From Paraflavitalea sp. CAU 1676 (lineage in GTDB: Bacteria; Bacteroidota; Bacteroidia; Chitinophagales; Chitinophagaceae), in contig NZ_JARHUJ010000010.1 of assembly GCF_029223285.1 (NCBI RefSeq), positions 62,001-126,000 of the forward strand: 64,000 nucleotides of DNA, in the 5' to 3' direction. The notes beneath the pieces were generated by a model. It was not told the origin of the DNA. It saw nothing but the letters and a program-made list of their open reading frames with translations, and did not search any database. Of this stretch, positions 34,959 through 42,078 are shown piece by piece (the stretch's first letter is position 1; every line of letters starts with the position of its first letter). A program made the translations under genes and the position numbers.

Positions 34959-35711
34959 ATGCGCATTGTAATGATCGGCACGGGTAATGTGGCTACTATT
35001 TTAGGCAGAAAAATGAAAGCAGCAGGGCACCAGCTGGTGCAGGTGGTGGGCCGCACGGCGGCTTCCACGCAAAAGCTCGCCCACCAATGGGAAGCCAACT
35101 ATACAACGACCACTACGCAACTCGATCAAACAGCCGATCTCTACATCATTGCTGTTGCAGATGCAGCCATCGCTTCCGTAGCGGCAGGACTAACACTCAG
35201 GCATAAATTATTGGTACATACTGCCGGGTCGGTATCAAAGGAAGTATTAAAAGCGAGCAGCGATCGTTATGGGGTCTTGTATCCTTTACAAAGCCTGCGT
35301 GCTTCGATGGAGCAGTTGCCGGCCATCCCTTTCCTGGTAGATGCGAACAGGGAAGAGGATATTGAAGGGCTGCGCAGCTTTGCGGCGGGGCTCTCGGGCC
35401 AGGTAGGCGTAGCGGGCGATGAGCAACGATTGAAATTGCATGTGGCAGCCGTGATGGTGAGCAATTTTACCAATCACCTGTATACATTGGCAGAGCGGTA
35501 TTGTGAGGCCGAGCAGGCCGATTTTGCCTTGCTGCATCCCCTCATTCAGCAGGTAGCCGATCGCCTGCAGTACGGGTCGCCCAAAGACGCGCAAACAGGC
35601 CCCGCCATCCGCCACGATGAACCCACTATTCAAAAGCACCTCGAACTGCTGGCCAGTCACGGCGAGCTGCAGGAGCTGTATGCGTGGTTCACGAAAAGCA
35701 TTCAGCGGTAA
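34959..35711 (+). CDS. Rossmann/DUF2520 domain protein (ProC-like dehydrogenase)
   Basis: A 250-aa protein with an N-terminal NAD(P)-binding Rossmann part (MRIVMIGTGNVATILGRKMK, LYIIAVADAAI, VHTAGSVSKEVL) and a C-terminal all-helical DUF2520 dimerisation domain (VMVSNFTNHLYTLAERYCEA). Layout is that of 6-phosphogluconate-dehydrogenase-like short reductases related to ProC; the substrate is not known for DUF2520 proteins. In Bacteroidota it is a common single-copy gene. A repeat tract (35782-35837) follows the stop. Confidence 0.85.
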   Translation: MRIVMIGTGNVATILGRKMKAAGHQLVQVVGRTAASTQKLAHQWEANYTTTTTQLDQTADLYIIAVADAAIASVAAGLTLRHKLLVHTAGSVSKEVLKASSDRYGVLYPLQSLRASMEQLPAIPFLVDANREEDIEGLRSFAAGLSGQVGVAGDEQRLKLHVAAVMVSNFTNHLYTLAERYCEAEQADFALLHPLIQQVADRLQYGSPKDAQTGPAIRHDEPTIQKHLELLASHGELQELYAWFTKSIQR

Positions 35712-35781
35712 GGGGGCGCCTACCACGGAATCCTACAGTTGGTTCACTTAGCGCATTCAGCGAAAAGAATATCAAGTATAC

Positions 35782-35837
35782 GCCTCGATGCCTCTGTGCC
35801 TCTGTGCCTTGTTGCCTCAGTTGCCTCGATGCCTTTC
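35782..35837. repeat. 8-bp degenerate tandem repeat (GCCTCTGT family)
   Basis: Units GCCTCGAT, GCCTCTGT, GCCTCTGT, GCCTTGTT, GCCTCAGTT, GCCTCGAT and GCCTTTC run from 35782 to 35837 between the convergent DUF2520 and DinB-like genes. The core TGTGCCTCTGTGCC is a string I recall as dispersed in many Bacteroidota intergenic regions; I cannot check copy number here. Confidence 0.85.
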
Positions 35838-35843
35838 TTCACC

Positions 35844-36404
35844 TTACTTTGGCTCAAACTTCTTCTTATCCTTTTTCTTCTTTGCCGGATACTCATTGAG
35901 GTAACGTTCCTTGATGATGTTCATATGATGCGCCACATGGCCGGCACATACAAACCCCAACCCCAGTACATTGGATGCCTTTCCATTGGCTGTTCCGCCT
36001 GCGGTCAATTGATCCTCATCGAGCGACTGAAAGTATAGTTCCGTAGAAGCACGCAGGGCCGTGAACTCATCGATCAGGTCGCCCCAGCTGCGTTTCGGCG
36101 CCTTGGCGGTAATGGCCCACACATTCTCATCAAACCCGGGCAGGGGCGTGTTGTCTTTGCGCGAAAAATGCAGGGCGCGAAACACAAAGACCCTTTCCGC
36201 ATCTACAATATGCTGAAGCAGTTCTTTCAGCGTCCACTTGCCTTCGGCATACGCATAGTTGATCTTCTTTTTGGGAATGTTCCTGAGCAGTTTCCGGAAT
36301 CTCCGCGTGTTCTTCCTCAAAGCATCTTCTACATTGTTCTCCGAAACGGCATTGACATAGTTCATAAAGGCTTCTGAAACGATAATGTCTTTGCGGCTGG
36401 CCAT
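35844..36404 (-). CDS. DinB/YfiT-like metal-dependent protein
   Basis: A 186-aa four-helix-bundle protein of the DinB superfamily: WTLKELLQHIVDAERVFVFR holds the first His, and CAGHVAHHMNIIKERYL holds the HxxHH-type ligands for the divalent metal. Members act as thiol transferases or stress-response enzymes; in organisms with bacillithiol (see bshC at 60140) several are bacillithiol-S-transferases, so that is one possibility. Lysine-rich C-terminus (AKKKKDKKKFEPK). Its stop is just inside the end of the 8-bp repeat tract. Confidence 0.85.
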   Translation of the reverse strand: MASRKDIIVSEAFMNYVNAVSENNVEDALRKNTRRFRKLLRNIPKKKINYAYAEGKWTLKELLQHIVDAERVFVFRALHFSRKDNTPLPGFDENVWAITAKAPKRSWGDLIDEFTALRASTELYFQSLDEDQLTAGGTANGKASNVLGLGFVCAGHVAHHMNIIKERYLNEYPAKKKKDKKKFEPK

Positions 36405-36484
36405 ACAGATTTGTTTTAACTAAAGCTATTGAAAATGGTCCACATCCCGAAACCCGCTTAAACGTCCCATACGGATTGCCCTTA

Positions 36485-36530
36485 AATGGAAAAGCGTTTA
36501 CAGTCCGTAGACCATAAACGCCTTTCCATT
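36485..36530 (-). terminator. Strong hairpin terminator after the subtilase gene
   Basis: AATGGAAAAGCGTTTA (36485-36500), 14-base loop, TAAACGCCTTTCCATT (36515-36530): a 16-bp stem with one mismatch, 36 bases after the S8 peptidase stop on the minus strand. Confidence 0.75.
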
Positions 36531-36566
36531 GATATATTTCAATCCAGCGCCGTAACGGCTCCTGTA

Positions 36567-38273
36567 TTAACCTTTTTTATTCTGCAAAGTAGGCTTGGGC
36601 GTTTTCTTTTGTGGAGCAGCCTTTACGGGTTGCAGGGTGGCTGCAATCTTCGCGGCTTCATACACATTGATCACACCACCGGTTCTGCTGAGCTCGGTAA
36701 GTGGTACTTCTTCATCGGTACCGGGCTTGTTCACCTTCACCTCGGGCACGCGGGCCGATTTCTCCAGGCAGAACTTGACCTGCTCGGGAGTGAGGTAAGG
36801 GAAATACTCGAGCAGGAAGGCAGCAGCGCCCGCCACTACAGGCGATGCCATACTGGTTCCCTGGGCATTGCCATAGGTGGTAGTACCGGGAATGGTAGAG
36901 TAGATACGTACGCCGGGTGCAAACACATCCACTTCCTTCTTGCCATAGTTAGAGAAAGAGGCGGTAATGCCGCCGGCCTTGGGGTCGCCGCTGGCGCCCA
37001 CAGTGATCCAATTGGTAGCGCGGCCTTTTCCATCCTGGAAGGCAGCATTGGGGAAATTATCGGCTGTATCGACGTTCTTGGAATCGTTACCCGCAGCATG
37101 TACCAGCAGTACACCTTTGCTGTCGGCATAACGTACCGCATCGTCGATCCATTTCTTTTGCGGAGAGAAGTCTTTACCAAAGCTCATGTTGATGACCCTT
37201 GCCCCATTGTCGACCGCATAACGGATCGCCAGGGCAATATCCTTGTCGTGCTCATCGCCATCGGGCACCGCACGGATCATCATGATGCGCACATTGTCGG
37301 CCACACCATCCATGCCCTTGCCATTGTTGCGCACCGCGCCGATGATACCGGCTACGTGTGTGCCGTGGAAAGGCGTAGAAGCCATCACATCGGGGTTACC
37401 GTAGTATTTATCGTTGATATCGTCTTCGTTGTCGCCCACTACATCTTTGCGGTAGCTGGGTGGCACTTTGTCTTTCGCTTCTGCTTTTCTTTCCTCACCA
37501 CTTACAAACTCTTCGAAGCCGCCGATCAGTTCCTTATTGCTTTGCTCCATGCTTTGGTTGGCGCGGAACAGGTACAGCAGGTTCTCTTTGGCAGCTTTGT
37601 CTACCGGTGTTTTAGCGCTCAGGGTATCGAGGTCGTTGCCGGTAAAGGATTCTTTACCCATGGCTACCTGCAGAATGCTGTCGCCTTTCTGGGCGCCCCT
37701 CAGCAAACGCTTCAGCAGCGTGAGGTCAATCTGTGGTTCGTCGCCGCCGCCTTCAATGCGGGCTTTCGCTTTCAACCAGGTATTGTATTCAATCAGATCA
37801 TCTCCCTTCAGGGAAGCGGGATCCCACTTTTTGCCGTCGTATTTCGCTTTCAGCTTATGATATACACGGGCGCCCTCATAAGAATCCTGCTTGAGGTTGC
37901 GGCCGTCCTTATTACCGATAAAGTTCCAGCCATACACATCATCCACATAGCCGTTGCCGTCGTCGTCGATGCCGTTGCCGGGGATCTCCTTGGGATTCTT
38001 CCACAGGATCTCCTTCAGGTCTTCATGCAGGGTATCCACACCCGAGTCGATCACCGCAACTACCACGGTTTTACCTTTCAGGTTCTTGGATTTGATGAAT
38101 TCATAGGCTTTGTCAACGCTGATACCATAATAACCGTCCTTTGCCTTGTCGAGCAAATGCCAGCCTTTGGGTAATTCCTCGGTTTGGGCATGTGTGTCCT
38201 GTTGCGCCTGCGATGCAATTCCTGTCAACACAAGGGCGACAGCCAGCCCTGTAACTTTTACCGGTTTGATCAT
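36567..38273 (-). CDS. Secreted S8 (subtilisin-like) serine peptidase
   Basis: A 568-aa peptidase with a signal peptide (MIKPVKVTGLAVALVLTGIA, cut near SQAQQ). Catalytic residues: Asp76 in VVVAVIDSGVD, His303 in PFHGTHVAGIIGAV, and Ser474 in QGTSMASPVVAGAAAFLLEY. A long insertion between Asp and His (about residues 120-280, with DLTLLKRLLRGAQKGDSILQ) is larger than in classic subtilisins. The ATG at 38273 is chosen because the upstream in-frame extension to 38318 lacks a signal peptide fit. No T9SS C-terminal domain is seen. Likely periplasmic or outer-membrane processing of peptides. Confidence 0.93.
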   Translation of the reverse strand: MIKPVKVTGLAVALVLTGIASQAQQDTHAQTEELPKGWHLLDKAKDGYYGISVDKAYEFIKSKNLKGKTVVVAVIDSGVDTLHEDLKEILWKNPKEIPGNGIDDDGNGYVDDVYGWNFIGNKDGRNLKQDSYEGARVYHKLKAKYDGKKWDPASLKGDDLIEYNTWLKAKARIEGGGDEPQIDLTLLKRLLRGAQKGDSILQVAMGKESFTGNDLDTLSAKTPVDKAAKENLLYLFRANQSMEQSNKELIGGFEEFVSGEERKAEAKDKVPPSYRKDVVGDNEDDINDKYYGNPDVMASTPFHGTHVAGIIGAVRNNGKGMDGVADNVRIMMIRAVPDGDEHDKDIALAIRYAVDNGARVINMSFGKDFSPQKKWIDDAVRYADSKGVLLVHAAGNDSKNVDTADNFPNAAFQDGKGRATNWITVGASGDPKAGGITASFSNYGKKEVDVFAPGVRIYSTIPGTTTYGNAQGTSMASPVVAGAAAFLLEYFPYLTPEQVKFCLEKSARVPEVKVNKPGTDEEVPLTELSRTGGVINVYEAAKIAATLQPVKAAPQKKTPKPTLQNKKG

Positions 38274-38490
38274 TGTGATTGATTTATTACTTACTCTCAG
38301 ATGTTTTATCGACCCCATTCGTTCGATGCAAATGGCAAATATCTCGTTTTTTGCTATTTATTAACGTTAAAATCGATGGATCCGCACGCTACCTATTTCA
38401 AATAGCAGACCGGTTTTGGCGGTCTGCCTTTTGCAGAGAACGTAAGACCTTCATTTTCTAACCATTCCTGTACGCCAAAATATAAAAAGA

Positions 38491-38525
38491 AGGCCATCCA
38501 TGTGATAAGATTACATGAATGGCCT
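38491..38525 (-). terminator. Rho-independent terminator after OmpA-family gene
   Basis: Stem AGGCCATCCATGT (38491-38503) with ACATGAATGGCCT (38513-38525), one mismatch. On the minus strand it is followed by TCTTTTTATATTTT, a good T-run. Confidence 0.85.
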
Positions 38526-38544
38526 ATGAATATTTCGTAATGCG

Positions 38545-39996
38545 TTATTGACTTTCGAGGTTTAATTCCACGCGGCGGTTCTTGATCTGGCCGGCTGGGG
38601 TCTTGTTGTCGGCGATCGGATTGGCAGGGCCATGTCCTTTCGCACTCAAGCGGTCGGCTGCAATGCCTTTTTCGTTGAGGTATTTCTTCACCGCATCGGC
38701 ACGTTTCTGCGACAGTTGCTGGTTGGCGGTAGCCGAACCGCTGTTATCGGTATACCCGTTGATCGAAAGGCGCAGTTTCGGATACTTTTTCAGCGCGTCG
38801 GCTACTTCATTGAGCGCCGGGTACGAGCTGGCATCCAGCTTGATACTGCCTTTCTGGAACTGGATATTGCGGGCGGCGTAGTTGATCTTCTGCAACACAT
38901 CTTCTTTGATCACGGGTACGGGGCAACCCTTGTAGTCCTTCGGTCCAGCTTCGGTGGGGCACTGGTCTTCCTTATCGATCACGCCATCGCCGTCGGTATC
39001 GGGTTCGGGTTTGGGAAGCGGACAACCATTATTCGAGGCAGGACCTGCTTCGTTGGGGCATTTATCGGCCAGGTCATTCACCCCATCCTTATCGGTATCG
39101 GGCACCGGACAGCCGTTATAAGCGGCAACGCCAGGTTCCGAAGGGCATTTATCCACCTGGTCGGCTATACCGTCACCATCCTTATCGGGGCAACCCCTGG
39201 TAAGGGCCGATCCGGGCAGGGTGGGACACGCGTCCTGGTCATCAGGAACGCCGTCCTTGTCTTTATCCTTGGGTGCTTTCGGCGCGGCAGGTTGCGACTT
39301 ATTGAGCCAGAAGCCAACAGAAGCGCCGATCACCTGGTGTTTGAAGGTGCCGTCGTAGTCGGCCTGGAAGAAATTGGACAATCCCTGGCTGTAAAAGCCG
39401 GAAATGATCACATTACCCAGCTCAAAACCTACGCGGCCATTGATGCCGAAGTCGAAAGTCTTGGCTTTGTGCGTGCCTTTACCCACTTCGATCTCGTCGT
39501 CCGATTTGGAGAATTTCAGACTCGTATCGGTGGGGGCAACCAGCAGTTCGGAATTGATCTTACCGCTGAAGAAGAAGCTCACATACGGACCCGCACTGAG
39601 GAAGAATTTGGCTTTCTTGCTCATGGGCAACTTCAGCGTGAAGTTGAACGGGATATCGATGTAATTGGTAAAAAAGTTGGACTTATAGTTCAGCGTGTCG
39701 GTCTTGGTCACGGTGGTGTCGAATACCTGCTGAAATTTGCGGCCTTTCGACATAAAGAAGAAGCCCGGCTGCAAAGCCAGGTTGCCCGATTCGTTGAGGG
39801 GCAAATTGGCCAGGAAACCCAGGTTGAGACCGCTGCGGCTGGTGTAGAAGGGTTTCACCTTCGTATTCCATCCGGGCAGGCTGTTGGTTTCTTTCACAGA
39901 GGCAGAATGGGGACCACCCAGCACAGCTACCCTCAACTGGGCCTGGCCGGAAACAATGATCACCAATAAGGACAGCAGGGTAAACGATTTTTTCAT
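38545..39996 (-). CDS. OmpA-family outer-membrane protein with TSP type-3 repeats
   Basis: A 483-aa protein: signal peptide (MKKSFTLLSLLVIIVSGQAQ), an N-terminal beta-barrel porin domain (to ~225), a string of thrombospondin type-3 calcium-binding repeats (KDKDKDGVPDDQDACPTLPG and three more DxDxDG units), and an OmpA C-terminal peptidoglycan-binding domain (LRLSINGYTDNSGSATANQQ, LSQKRADAVKKYLNEKG). It anchors outer membrane to peptidoglycan. The start at 39996 is chosen because the signal peptide begins there. Confidence 0.92.
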   Translation of the reverse strand: MKKSFTLLSLLVIIVSGQAQLRVAVLGGPHSASVKETNSLPGWNTKVKPFYTSRSGLNLGFLANLPLNESGNLALQPGFFFMSKGRKFQQVFDTTVTKTDTLNYKSNFFTNYIDIPFNFTLKLPMSKKAKFFLSAGPYVSFFFSGKINSELLVAPTDTSLKFSKSDDEIEVGKGTHKAKTFDFGINGRVGFELGNVIISGFYSQGLSNFFQADYDGTFKHQVIGASVGFWLNKSQPAAPKAPKDKDKDGVPDDQDACPTLPGSALTRGCPDKDGDGIADQVDKCPSEPGVAAYNGCPVPDTDKDGVNDLADKCPNEAGPASNNGCPLPKPEPDTDGDGVIDKEDQCPTEAGPKDYKGCPVPVIKEDVLQKINYAARNIQFQKGSIKLDASSYPALNEVADALKKYPKLRLSINGYTDNSGSATANQQLSQKRADAVKKYLNEKGIAADRLSAKGHGPANPIADNKTPAGQIKNRRVELNLESQ

Positions 39997-40081
39997 ACAG
40001 TACTGGCTTTCCAAACCTTACTAACGAATTGGGCAACAAAAAAGTATAAGGGGAGACCGGATAAGGCGGCCATCCCGCAAA

Positions 40082-40115
40082 AAAAGCCTGCCGAACCACT
40101 GTCCGGCAGGCTTTT
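40082..40115 (-). terminator. Rho-independent terminator after ALDH7 gene
   Basis: Perfect 12-bp stem AAAAGCCTGCCG (40082-40093) / CGGCAGGCTTTT (40104-40115), followed on the minus strand by T residues (AAAAAAA on plus). It is about 48 bases beyond the ALDH stop. Confidence 0.9.
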
Positions 40116-40162
40116 CCAGTATAACCTGGGGAGGATTTTGGGCAACCTCCCATCAGATATTT

Positions 40163-41686
40163 TTACAGGTCGAACTTAATCCCCTGTGCCAAAGGCAATT
40201 GGGTCGAATAATTGATGGTATTGGTTTGCCGGCGCATATAAGCCCTCCAGGCATCGCTGCCGCTTTCGCGGCCGCCACCGGTCTCTTTTTCTCCGCCAAA
40301 CGCGCCGCCGATCTCCGCACCGGAAGTGCCGATGTTCACATTGGCGATACCGCAATCGCTGCCCGCATGCGAAAGGAATTGTTCCGCTTCGCGCAGGTTG
40401 AGCGTCATGATGGCCGAAGAAAGACCCTGGGGCACCCCATTCTGGATGGCGATGGCCTCATCAATGGTCTTGTACTTCAGCAGGTAAAGAATAGGGGCGA
40501 AGGTTTCGTGCTGCACGATGGCATAACCGGGCTGCGCTTCGGCAATAGCCGGCTTCACATAACAGCCGCTTTCGTAGCCGTTACCTTGCAGTACGCCGCC
40601 TTCTACCACGAATTGCCCGCCTTCTTTTTTGCAGGCTTCGATGGAGGCCTGGTACTGTTTTACGGCGTCGGTATCGATGAGCGGACCCACATGGTTCTTT
40701 TCATCGAGCGGATCGCCAATGCTCAACTGCCTGTAGGCGCCCACCAGTTTATTTTTAACGGTATCGTACACGTCTTCATGAATGATGAGGCGGCGGGTGG
40801 TGGTACAACGCTGACCGGCCGTGCCTACCGCACCGAAGATGGCGCCGCGCACTGCGATGTCGAGGTCGGCATCTTTCGAAATGATGATGGCATTGTTGCC
40901 GCCCAGCTCCAGCAGGGCCCTGCCCAGGCGTGCGCCTACAGCAGCTCCTACGGCCTTACCCATGCGGGTGGATCCGGTGGCCGATACCAATGGAATTCTA
41001 CCATCGGCAGCCATCCATTCACCTACGTCGCGGTTGCCTACCAGGAGGCCGCAAACGCCTTCGGGAACATTATTTTTTGCAAATACCTCTTCGATGATGT
41101 GCTGACAGGCCACAGCGCAAAGCGGTGTTTTCTCGGACGGTTTCCATATGCACACATTGCCACATACCCAGGCGAGCATGGTGTTCCAGCTCCACACGGC
41201 TACCGGGAAATTGAAGGCGGAGATGATGCCCACGATACCCAGGGGATGCCACTGCTCGTACATGCGGTGCGCAGGTCGCTCGCTGTGCATGGTTAAACCA
41301 TGGAGCTGCCGGGAAAGACCTACCGCGAAATCGCAGATATCGATCATTTCCTGTACCTCGCCATAACCTTCCTGGAGGCTTTTGCCCATTTCGTAGGAAA
41401 CGAGTTTGCCGAGGGGCTCTTTGTATTGGCGAAGGGCCTCACCGATCTGGCGAACGATCTCGCCGCGTTTGGGGGCGGGCCAGTGGCGCCACTCCAGGAA
41501 AGCCTCCTGGGCTTTGGCGATCACCGCTTCATAGCTGGGTTGATCGGCGGGTTGAACGGAGCCGATCAGTTTTCCATCCACCGGCGAATAGGATTCAATG
41601 GGTTGACCAGTAGTGTTGATCCACGTCTTGCCGGTAGCTACCCCGGCGTTGTTGGCCTTAATTTTCAATGCAGCAAGAAAATCCAT
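40163..41686 (-). CDS. Aldehyde dehydrogenase, ALDH7 (aminoadipate-semialdehyde) type
   Basis: A 507-aa NAD(P)-dependent aldehyde dehydrogenase: VSYEMGKSLQEGYGEVQEMI, FNFPVAVWSWN (cofactor pocket), LELGGNNAIIISKDADL (general-base Glu), catalytic Cys294 in GTAGQRCTTTRRL and HETFAPILYLLKY. The whole pattern is the ALDH7A1 family, which oxidises alpha-aminoadipate semialdehyde/piperideine-6-carboxylate in lysine catabolism. The frame is open to 41953, but the real start is ATG 41686 (MDFLAALKIKANNAG): a TACTTTTG -7 box lies just upstream and the longer N-terminus is not protein-like. No lysine-pathway gene is adjacent. Confidence 0.93.
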   Translation of the reverse strand: MDFLAALKIKANNAGVATGKTWINTTGQPIESYSPVDGKLIGSVQPADQPSYEAVIAKAQEAFLEWRHWPAPKRGEIVRQIGEALRQYKEPLGKLVSYEMGKSLQEGYGEVQEMIDICDFAVGLSRQLHGLTMHSERPAHRMYEQWHPLGIVGIISAFNFPVAVWSWNTMLAWVCGNVCIWKPSEKTPLCAVACQHIIEEVFAKNNVPEGVCGLLVGNRDVGEWMAADGRIPLVSATGSTRMGKAVGAAVGARLGRALLELGGNNAIIISKDADLDIAVRGAIFGAVGTAGQRCTTTRRLIIHEDVYDTVKNKLVGAYRQLSIGDPLDEKNHVGPLIDTDAVKQYQASIEACKKEGGQFVVEGGVLQGNGYESGCYVKPAIAEAQPGYAIVQHETFAPILYLLKYKTIDEAIAIQNGVPQGLSSAIMTLNLREAEQFLSHAGSDCGIANVNIGTSGAEIGGAFGGEKETGGGRESGSDAWRAYMRRQTNTINYSTQLPLAQGIKFDL

Positions 41687-41705
41687 ATAGTTTTTGTTAA
41701 GGAGG

Positions 41706-41713
41706 CAAAAGTA
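41706..41713 (-). promoter_or_regulatory. Bacteroidota -7 box for ALDH7 gene
   Basis: Minus-strand TACTTTTG (plus CAAAAGTA at 41706-41713) matches TAnnTTTG exactly. It lies about 20 bases before the ATG at 41686. No clear TTTG -33 box is seen. It excludes the longer upstream start. Confidence 0.55.
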
Positions 41714-41852
41714 CGGAATAAGGGCGCTTGGCGATCTGGAAGCGTTGGAAGCCTTTGGTCGGAGTGATGGGTTGATTTTGTGGAGGTTAGAGTGGAGGGC
41801 TGGGGTAAGGCAGGCGGATGCCCGGCTGGTGTAGGGCATACACAAAGATGTT

Positions 41853-41968
41853 CCGTTGTTGACCCATAGTTGTCGGGTAGTTGTGCCGTAGATATTCCGT
41901 CTCTTTAAGAGACGAGACATATACGGGACATCAACGAAACAAATACGAGACATCTACGAGACATCCTG
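41853..41968. repeat. 11-bp periodic array with opposed arms around a 17-bp palindrome
   Basis: Left arm units (plus strand, from 41856): GTTGTTGACCC, ATAGTTGTCGG, GTAGTTGTGCC, GTAGATATTCC. Right arm read on the minus strand: GTAGATGTCTC, GTATTTGTTTC, GTTGATGTCCC, GTATATGTCTC. Both fit a degenerate consensus GTAGWTGTCYC and keep an exact 11-base step. They meet at the near-perfect palindrome CGTCTCTTTAAGAGACG (41898-41914, unpaired centre). The array spans over 110 bases in the gap between the TonB receptor and ALDH7 genes. Confidence 0.85.
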
Positions 41969-42028
41969 CAATAGCAAATGGCAGCACCATCGGGTCGGGC
42001 CGGCTGTGCGGCCCAGGTAAAAAAAGAA

Positions 42029-42052
42029 GCCGCTCCCTGTTACGGGAACGGC
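42029..42052 (-). terminator. Rho-independent terminator after TonB receptor
   Basis: GCCGCTCCC (42029-42037) and GGGAACGGC (42044-42052), one mismatch, followed on the minus strand by TTCTTTTTTTACC. It is 27 bases beyond the receptor stop. Confidence 0.85.
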
Positions 42053-42078
42053 CTCCGGTGGGACTCTATAACGAAAGT

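Larger units (their letters stand above)
41687..42078. other. Intergenic region with repeat array and terminator
   Basis: About 390 bases upstream of the ALDH7 gene and downstream of the TonB receptor. It holds the ALDH -7 box, the opposed-arm 11-bp array (41853-41968) and the receptor's terminator. Nothing coding is convincing. Confidence 0.6.

Noticed and set aside
36486-38174. 562-codon open frame on the plus strand opposite the subtilase gene
   Set aside because: It is antisense to a gene with a full S8 catalytic triad and signal peptide; the translation is His/Val/Ile-rich without domain motifs, as expected of a shadow frame.
38632-39969. 445-codon plus-strand frame opposite the OmpA-family gene
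   Set aside because: Mirror of the TSP3/OmpA coding strand; composition is Phe/Arg/Ile-rich and motif-free.
41687-41953. Upstream N-terminal extension of the ALDH7 gene
   Set aside because: The extra residues are low in protein character and run through the repeat array; a TACTTTTG -7 box lies inside, so the start is at 41686.
41853-41968. CRISPR array
   Set aside because: Units are 11 bases with no spacers and no cas genes nearby; arms run in opposite directions.
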